Source: an uncultured Brevibacterium sp.
GTDB taxonomy: Bacteria; Actinomycetota; Actinomycetes; Actinomycetales; Brevibacteriaceae
DNA length: 11,906 nucleotides
Assembly: GCA_902489185.1 (NCBI GenBank)
Contig: CABTZC010000033.1
Span: 1 to 11,906 of the forward strand
Reading direction: 5' to 3'
Each line of letters begins with the position of its first letter. The stretch's first letter is position 1. Below are positions 6,924-11,906 of this stretch, piece by piece. A program made the translations under genes and the position numbers. The notes beneath the pieces were generated by a model. The model had not been told where the DNA came from, searched no databases, and saw only the letters and a list, made by a program, of their open reading frames with translations.

Positions 6924-6951
6924 AGCCTACAGGGGGAAGTGTGAGTCGCAA
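6924..6951 (-). promoter_or_regulatory. Probable promoter giving a (near-)leaderless mRNA for the prenyl synthase gene
   Basis: On the - strand TTGCGA (complement of 6946-6951) and TAGGCT (complement of 6924-6929) are separated by 16 bases. The -10 ends 7 bases before the ATG, so the transcript should begin at or next to the start codon. The -35 lies inside the first codons of the divergent dinB gene, and the span between includes the dinB ribosome site. Confidence 0.45.
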
Positions 6952-8221
6952 GCAGCTCGCCCGGTCTGGTGGAGACTTATCTGCGTTGTCCGGAGACGAC
7001 GCAGGGTGCACTATTTTGCACGTTGACATGGATTCTTTCTTTGTGTCCGTGGAGTTGCTAGATCGTCCGGACCTTCGGGGTACCGAGGTGATCGTTGGTG
7101 GCCGTGCGGGTCGAGGTGTCGTGGTGTCGGCTTCCTATGAGGCACGCGCGTACGGTGTGTACGCAGGCATGCCCATGAGCCGAGCGCTCGCACAGTGCCC
7201 GTCCGCCGTGGTGATCCCGCCGTCACGTGGCTTGTATTCCCAATACTCCGCCCGGGTTTTTGACATCTTGAGGACTTTCACTGACACGGTGCATCAAGTG
7301 AGTGTGGACGAAGCGTATATCGACGTGGCTTCGGCTGTGCGCAGACTGGGACGGCCAGGCACAATTGCGCAGAGTATGCGTGCACAGATCCGGGAGGCCA
7401 CGGGTCTCGCGGCGTCGATTGGTGTCGCACATTCGCGGGTGGTCGCAAAAATGGCGTCTGCGAGGGCTAAACCCGATGGCATGCTCATTGTTCCTCGTGC
7501 CCAAGTGGCGCAGTTTCTTCATGACATGCCTGTTGAAGCAATCCCTGGTGTGGGCGGTAAGACCCAGGACAAACTCGCACGCTACGGAATCACCACGATT
7601 GGCCAACTTGCCGCGTGCTCACCCGATTGGCTCAATGCCCGCTTTGGTGCCCATGGTAAGGGTCTTTACGCATCTGCTCACGGTGAAGATTCGCGTGACC
7701 CCAACAGAGTCCGCGACCACTCGATCAGCGCAGAACACACCTTTCCCGCGGATATTTTCTCCATCGACGAACTTGAACTCGAACTCATCCGTTTGGCCGA
7801 CACCGTGGCGAGCCGAGTGCGCAAAGAAGGCAAAGCGGCCCGAACCGTCAGCCTGAAATACCGAACCGCGGACTTTTCAACCTTCACTCGATCCGTCACT
7901 TTGAACGCTCCGAGCGACGTTGCCAGCGAATTCCGAGACGCCCTCCTGCCCGCACTGCGCACACTGCACACGCGTGGAACCGGCGTGCGTTTGTTGGGCG
8001 TGCGCGCGGCAGATCTCAGCGACCTCGGCGAGGTAGGGAGACAAGCAACTCTGGAAGATGAGGGCACAGGAAAACGAGACTCAGAAATTGCGCTAGACGC
8101 CGTTCGCAATCGTTTTGGAAGCGGGGCGATCTCACGCGCTTCACTCATCCGCACGAATCCTGATAAAACCCATGACGCACCCGCGCATAAGACCGACTAT
8201 GATAGGGATACCGAGCTTTGA
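6941..8221 (+). CDS. dinB: DNA polymerase IV (Y-family translesion polymerase)
   Basis: A 426-residue error-prone Y-family polymerase that copies past damaged bases in the cytoplasm. The palm begins with ILHVDMDSFF (25-34): Asp29 is a metal ligand and Phe34 the position of the steric gate that excludes ribonucleotides. SVDEAYID (121-128) supplies Asp123 and Glu124. The fingers motif YEARAYGV is at 66-73, the helix-hairpin-helix IPGVGGKT at 201-208, and the little finger spans about 255-358. The C-terminal segment carries QATL (368-371) where a beta-clamp motif of type QLxLF is expected, so that motif is weak here. The GTG start is supported by AGGGGGA at 6931-6937. No LexA-type palindrome (GAAC-N4-GTTC) is seen upstream. 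The start codon lies 24 bases from that of the divergent prenyl synthase gene, so any dinB promoter must sit inside that gene. Confidence 0.95.
   Translation: MSRKQLARSGGDLSALSGDDAGCTILHVDMDSFFVSVELLDRPDLRGTEVIVGGRAGRGVVVSASYEARAYGVYAGMPMSRALAQCPSAVVIPPSRGLYSQYSARVFDILRTFTDTVHQVSVDEAYIDVASAVRRLGRPGTIAQSMRAQIREATGLAASIGVAHSRVVAKMASARAKPDGMLIVPRAQVAQFLHDMPVEAIPGVGGKTQDKLARYGITTIGQLAACSPDWLNARFGAHGKGLYASAHGEDSRDPNRVRDHSISAEHTFPADIFSIDELELELIRLADTVASRVRKEGKAARTVSLKYRTADFSTFTRSVTLNAPSDVASEFRDALLPALRTLHTRGTGVRLLGVRAADLSDLGEVGRQATLEDEGTGKRDSEIALDAVRNRFGSGAISRASLIRTNPDKTHDAPAHKTDYDRDTEL
8198..8203 (+). promoter_or_regulatory. Possible -10 element for the DUF3040 gene inside the end of dinB
   Basis: TATGAT matches the TATAAT consensus at five of six positions and lies 33 bases before the ATG at 8237, giving a leader of about 27 bases that contains the GGGGGA ribosome site. 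The -35 region is poor, so this is tentative. Confidence 0.35.
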
Positions 8222-8236
8222 AATGGGGGATGTGTG

Positions 8237-8635
8237 ATGGCGCTGTCGGAACATGAGCAGCAACTTCTTGACCAGCTGGAAAAGCAGTTGCGAAGTGAAG
8301 ATCCTCGATTTGCGCAAAATATTTCACAGTCCCACAGCCCTGCAGGCATCGCGCTTTCACCCAAACACCTGGTCACTGGCACTCTTGTAATGGTCGTTGG
8401 TTTGGCTGTCGCCCTGGGCGCAATTTTCTTTATGGCCTCGCCTCTGTCCATCGTTGGAGGAGTGTTCGGGTTTCTCCTCATGGTGGGAGGCGCGTACTAC
8501 GGTTTCGCGGTAGCTCAGGGACCACGATCTAACGGCTCCGCTACCAAAAAACAGGGGAAGGCGCACAAACCAAACAAAACGGGTTTCATGAGTCGCGTCG
8601 AAGATCGTTGGGACAAGCGCCGCGGCTCCTTCTAG
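8237..8635 (+). CDS. DUF3040 membrane protein
   Basis: This 132-residue protein fits DUF3040, a small actinobacterial membrane protein family of unknown function. It opens with the family-typical MALSEHEQ followed by a short amphipathic helix and EDPRFA (21-26). Two hydrophobic helices follow, about 45-66 and 69-92, then a basic cytoplasmic tail ending in a Glu/Arg/Trp-rich stretch (121-130). The ATG at 8237 is preferred over the adjacent GTG at 8234 because the GGGGGA at 8225-8230 is 6 bases from it and the family begins at this Met. It follows dinB by 15 bases on the same strand. DUF3040 genes are often found near the mraZ division cluster (family knowledge), which may lie beyond the neighbouring operon. 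No function can be assigned. Confidence 0.9.
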   Translation: MALSEHEQQLLDQLEKQLRSEDPRFAQNISQSHSPAGIALSPKHLVTGTLVMVVGLAVALGAIFFMASPLSIVGGVFGFLLMVGGAYYGFAVAQGPRSNGSATKKQGKAHKPNKTGFMSRVEDRWDKRRGSF

Positions 8636-8654
8636 CCCTCCCCCTCATAGTTTC

Positions 8655-10784
8655 TTACTTTTTCTTCCACAGACTCCGCGGCCACAGGGTCGCTCGCATG
8701 CGCCCAGACACTGAACCGGCCCGTTCTTTTTTGATGTCTTTGACCAGACCATGTGCGTCAATATCCACGGCCTCCCGGTCCGTTCCCGCATAGTGTTCGC
8801 GGTCCAACGCATTCACCAGGGTCGCAATGTCAGCCGCGTGGTCGGGGTACCGCTCTGACAGTTCGCGACCACGCTTGGCAAGCGTATCTGACGCAGGGGC
8901 CGCGTAACCGCAATCCACCTCGGTCGCCCGAATTTCTTCCCACACCAGGTTCGCATTCAGCGGCGTGCGTAGACGCCGGCTGCGAGCCCGCGCACGCAAC
9001 AACAGCGGCAGTAAGGCCAGGATGACCAGCGCAAGCACGGCCGCTCCCACAATGAACGGAACCGCCGAGGTCGTCTCCGGCTCCTCTTCTGGGGCCGGAT
9101 CTTCCTCTGGGGTAGGTGTGGGTTCGGCGGCTTCTTCTTCTGGTGCCGACTCCTCCGAGGGCTCCTGGGTAGGTTCTTCCGGTTCTTCTGGAGCCTCGCC
9201 ACCTTCGATCGACCACGGTGGTGGGGGACCAGCTGGTCCGCCGGGTGTGGGCTCAAAACGCACCCACCCGGCGCCTTCGAAGTAGAGTTCTGGCCACGCG
9301 TGGGACTTCTGCATGGTCACGTCATAGCCGCCAGAGTCGTTGGGTTCTCCAGCGGTGAACCCAACCCCGATGCGCGCCGGAATGCCCTCCATGCGCGCCA
9401 TAGTTGCCATTGCGGCTGAGAACTGAACACAGTACCCTCGACGGTCCTTGAGGAACTGGGACAGCACGCTTCCCGACGCCTCATTGGGAGCGTCGAGGGA
9501 GTACTCAAAGTCGCGGAAATACGCCTGCAATTTCGCTGCCTTGTCCCAGTCGGTTTCAGCGTCCTTAGTGATTGTGGATGCTTCGTCTTTAATGCCGCTC
9601 GGAAGATCGTTTGGCAATTTCAGATACTGCTCAAAGGCGTCTTTGTTGACCGATGGCGCCTTTTTCAGCTGCTCTGCCGTGGGTTCAACCGAACGGTATT
9701 TCACCGAGTAGTTCAAGCCTTCGACGCTCACGTTATTACCCACGATTGTGAGAGTGTCGCGGTCGTATATCCACCGGTCACCCAAACCCGAGGTCTCAAG
9801 GGGCGCGTACTGTGCCGGCAGGTGATTGCCGCCAAGCCCGGTGATCGTAAAGGAGCTGGTGTAAGCGTTGGCTTCTATTTCTGGCCCGAGGTCGTCGACC
9901 GGAAGACCAGCATCAGGTGAGGCACCGCGCTTAAACGAGAAAGCCGCCGGGGCCCACTTCTTGCCGTCAAATTCGGACACGGACGTGAGTCGTACCGGTG
10001 GTTCCAACGGGTCAGTGGATTCGTAGGAGAAGACGATGTCGTCACTCTTGTTGGTCAGATTCGCTCGCAAGTCAAGAAATGGGTTAATGACTTTAACGTT
10101 CTGGTCGTCTCCGGCTGGTTTGTTGGCTTGGGGCACGATTGGTGGCATGAGGAGGGGCAGCCCGATGCCCAAAATGAGGGCGAGGGCTCCAGCAGTGACG
10201 GCCCACAAGAAACCGCGTGAGGACCCTGCGTGGGCGGTCAGCAGAAGCAATATGAAGGCAACTGCGACAGCACACGTGTGCCACCACTGGATTGACGAAG
10301 CCGCAATGAACACGGGGATCAGCCACGTGGTCAGGACCAGGGCGCCAGCAATGTGAGTCAAATGTAGATCATGGACCAGGCTGTCGACCAACATGGTCAA
10401 AAGTGCAAAAGATACGGCGGAAAGAACCGTCAGACCTGCGGTTGAAGGAGCTGGAGCTGGGGCAGCATAAACGTCTCGGAACCCTTGCGCGATCGAGCTG
10501 GCGAGCTCAGAAACGCTGCTTCCCGTGGGGATCACTCCGGCAACCGTGGTGTGGGGTAGCGTAACCGCGATGACCGCGAAAAACGCCACCACGAATTGCA
10601 CAATCACGGTGAGTCCAGTGTTGCGCGCGGTGTGAGACAACCGCGACAGCCAGCCTGTGGCCACCGTGAGGAAGACGACCGTCACAGTGGGAAGGAACCA
10701 GTTCCAATCGCTGAAGACTGCCGAGGTCGCAACAACTGAAAGCACCATGGCAGTGAACACTGTCAGCGCTGACATCATGCGCAT
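8655..10784 (-). CDS. TgpA-like membrane transglutaminase-domain protein (DUF3488-transglutaminase)
   Basis: A protein of about 709 residues with six to seven N-terminal membrane helices (within about 6-215), an extracytoplasmic region with a transglutaminase-like fold, a Pro/Glu-rich acidic linker (about 531-573), a further membrane helix (575-596) and a cytoplasmic tail (597-709). The Cys-His-acid triad is visible: Cys452 in RRGYCVQFS, His495 in KSHAWPELY and Glu511 in GWVRFEPTPG. TgpA of Pseudomonas is an essential protein of this type; the actinobacterial substrate is unknown. Three starts are possible: GTG 10805 (no ribosome site), ATG 10784 (GGGG 6 bases upstream) and ATG 10778 (ATGA overlap with the preceding stop). 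I chose 10784; residue numbers follow it. The gene overlaps the DUF58 gene, so they form an operon. It converges on DUF3040 with 19 bases between stops. Confidence 0.92.
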   Translation of the reverse strand: MRMMSALTVFTAMVLSVVATSAVFSDWNWFLPTVTVVFLTVATGWLSRLSHTARNTGLTVIVQFVVAFFAVIAVTLPHTTVAGVIPTGSSVSELASSIAQGFRDVYAAPAPAPSTAGLTVLSAVSFALLTMLVDSLVHDLHLTHIAGALVLTTWLIPVFIAASSIQWWHTCAVAVAFILLLLTAHAGSSRGFLWAVTAGALALILGIGLPLLMPPIVPQANKPAGDDQNVKVINPFLDLRANLTNKSDDIVFSYESTDPLEPPVRLTSVSEFDGKKWAPAAFSFKRGASPDAGLPVDDLGPEIEANAYTSSFTITGLGGNHLPAQYAPLETSGLGDRWIYDRDTLTIVGNNVSVEGLNYSVKYRSVEPTAEQLKKAPSVNKDAFEQYLKLPNDLPSGIKDEASTITKDAETDWDKAAKLQAYFRDFEYSLDAPNEASGSVLSQFLKDRRGYCVQFSAAMATMARMEGIPARIGVGFTAGEPNDSGGYDVTMQKSHAWPELYFEGAGWVRFEPTPGGPAGPPPPWSIEGGEAPEEPEEPTQEPSEESAPEEEAAEPTPTPEEDPAPEEEPETTSAVPFIVGAAVLALVILALLPLLLRARARSRRLRTPLNANLVWEEIRATEVDCGYAAPASDTLAKRGRELSERYPDHAADIATLVNALDREHYAGTDREAVDIDAHGLVKDIKKERAGSVSGRMRATLWPRSLWKKK

Positions 10785-11905
10785 GTCACACCCCGCAGAC
10801 TCCACTGAGAAGGAAGGTCTACATCGCCGCCGAACATGCCCGTGAAGTTCATATCTTCAACCGTTTCACTGTCGATATCCGAGGCGTACCAACGATGCGT
10901 GCGAACGCGTTGACCGCCGGTGACGCGGGGGACGTGATCAGGGTCTGGTGCACACACCACTAGTTCGGACAATCCTCGCATCTCCCTGGCCGACGGCATG
11001 CGTGCCGGTGTAGCATGTGCGCGGGCTGCCAACACGTCAACTGACAAATTGCGTTCCCTCGGTTCGGCCAGGACAGACTGTTGACCCATAACGACCCGGA
11101 CCGAAAAACCGGACCTGGTGAGAGCATGAACTGCGCTCATGGCGGCGGCCACCAGGAGATCGAATTCGACCGGGTGAGATATTCCTTCGCCGTGAACAAT
11201 CACAGCGGCCGCCGGGTTATCTTCATCAGCTTCTTGTCTGACAACCAACTGGCCGGTGCGCGCCACAGTTTTCCAGTGCACGTGGCGTAAATCGTCTCCC
11301 GGTGCATATTCGCGTGTATAGAAATCGCGAGTGGACGTCCCACGCGACAAGCGTTCCGTTTCAGCCAACGGGTTGGGTCGCCCGCTCATGCCCGGGCCAG
11401 CCAAAAGAACTCGTGGGGGAGCGACCGCAATTGTGAGCCCTTGGTGCACCTTCTTTTTAAACATTGTCAGCCTAAACGGGCCATTGACCGCCACCGTGAC
11501 AGCGGAAATCCCTCTTAGACCTCGGACGGAAGGAGTGAACGTCGCATCCACGTCGACGGTTCCTCCTCCAGCAACTGACGGCACGTTGACGCCCTGTGGG
11601 AAGCCGAACCCATTTTCTGGTTCAACCTCCAAATAGAAGGCCCCGCTACGGAAGGGAAGAGCATTTGTGACGCTGACGCGCACATCGGTGTCGGTACCGA
11701 CATACGTGAGGGGATACCCGTTAACATGCGGTGCAAATACGCGGAGCTTCACCTTCATGCGAGTGCTGGTCACGAGTGCGAAGAGAAGTGAAAAAACAGT
11801 GAGGAACACCAGTAGAATTCCCACCGGCAACAGGGCCGGAAGCTGAAAACGGTACGCGGCAATGCACAGGCTGACGCCTGCAATTAAAAAGACAATGCCA
11901 GAAGT
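10775..11905 (-). CDS. DUF58 family membrane protein (5' partial)
   Basis: The signature of DUF58 is present at about 11314-11270: REYAPGDDLRHVHWK, followed by an Ala-Arg and a VVRQ stretch. A C-terminal part of vWA-like character follows. Upstream, two hydrophobic segments (about 11900-11845 and 11835-11760) match the usual paired N-terminal membrane helices of the family. The frame stays open to the right edge. The TTG at 11830 falls between the two helices and is not the true start, so only about 377 residues are seen. DUF58 proteins are typically encoded between a MoxR AAA ATPase and a transglutaminase. The transglutaminase is present downstream with an overlap, and MoxR would be just outside the window (inference). 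The biochemical role of the family is unsettled. Confidence 0.9.
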   Translation of the reverse strand, partial: TSGIVFLIAGVSLCIAAYRFQLPALLPVGILLVFLTVFSLLFALVTSTRMKVKLRVFAPHVNGYPLTYVGTDTDVRVSVTNALPFRSGAFYLEVEPENGFGFPQGVNVPSVAGGGTVDVDATFTPSVRGLRGISAVTVAVNGPFRLTMFKKKVHQGLTIAVAPPRVLLAGPGMSGRPNPLAETERLSRGTSTRDFYTREYAPGDDLRHVHWKTVARTGQLVVRQEADEDNPAAAVIVHGEGISHPVEFDLLVAAAMSAVHALTRSGFSVRVVMGQQSVLAEPRERNLSVDVLAARAHATPARMPSAREMRGLSELVVCAPDPDHVPRVTGGQRVRTHRWYASDIDSETVEDMNFTGMFGGDVDLPSQWSLRGVTCA

Positions 11906-11906
11906 C

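Noticed and set aside
6860..6941. LexA (SOS) box before dinB
   Set aside because: No GAAC-N4-GTTC-like palindrome is found in this stretch.
7678..8154. A 158-codon - strand reading frame opposite dinB
   Set aside because: Ser/Arg-rich shadow of the little-finger coding region with no recognisable family.
8624..8662. Terminator after the DUF3040 gene
   Set aside because: Only a 4-bp GGCT/AGCC stem with a 6-base loop, followed by mixed pyrimidines and not a clean T-run; too weak to call.
11828..11830. TTG as start of the DUF58 protein
   Set aside because: The frame continues to the right edge and encodes the first of the two expected membrane helices upstream of it.
1..11906. CRISPR arrays, insertion sequences, tRNA or rRNA genes, phage genes
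   Set aside because: No regularly spaced repeats, terminal inverted repeats, transposase or integrase motifs, or tRNA-like cloverleaf were seen; the window is filled by ordinary chromosomal genes.

Overview
The window looks like chromosomal DNA of an actinobacterium of moderately high GC, probably in the Micrococcales/Actinomycetales range (inference; no rRNA is present to settle it). The grounds are the gene families: a GarA/OdhI-type FHA protein, a class II (AroG type) DAHP synthase, a PknL-like Ser/Thr kinase with PASTA repeats, an Rv2175c-family DNA-binding protein, a long-chain prenyl diphosphate synthase, an actinobacterial DinB, a DUF3040 membrane protein, and a DUF58/transglutaminase pair. 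GTG and TTG starts, short gaps and apparent leaderless starts also fit. The window is almost fully coding. I see no mobile element, CRISPR array, tRNA or rRNA, and no gene-free stretch over 110 bases.

Region 1 (1-2389, + strand) is a tightly packed run: the 3' part of an FHA-domain protein, a DUF151 (bifunctional nuclease family) protein and class II DAHP synthase, with gaps of 2 and 15 bases. It ends in a convincing intrinsic terminator whose U-tract lies inside the lysine-rich tail of the converging kinase gene.

Region 2 (2395-5405, - strand) is a two-gene operon: a cytoplasmic LysM-LysM-SLT protein followed by a PASTA Ser/Thr kinase, joined by a GTGA overlap. Divergent from it at 5512 is an Rv2175c-family wHTH protein with a probable leaderless mRNA. 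In Mycobacterium tuberculosis the PknL kinase is encoded beside Rv2175c and phosphorylates it, so this is a conserved kinase-substrate neighbourhood with a cell-wall protein inserted between the two.

Region 3 (5852-8635) has a prenyl diphosphate synthase on the - strand, divergent from dinB with only 24 bases between start codons. A DUF3040 membrane protein follows dinB and may have its own promoter in the end of dinB.

Region 4 (8655-11906, - strand) is the downstream part of a DUF58-transglutaminase operon. The DUF58 gene runs off the right edge. A MoxR-type AAA ATPase is expected just outside, from family knowledge and not seen here.

Nothing here is an outright unknown system. The most interesting points are the merging of two phospho-signalling neighbourhoods (GarA-type FHA protein, and PknL/Rv2175c) around aroG, the signal-less LysM/SLT protein coupled to a PASTA kinase, the dual-use terminator and Lys tail, and the short Rv2175c homologue without the N-terminal extension that carries the mycobacterial phosphosite.
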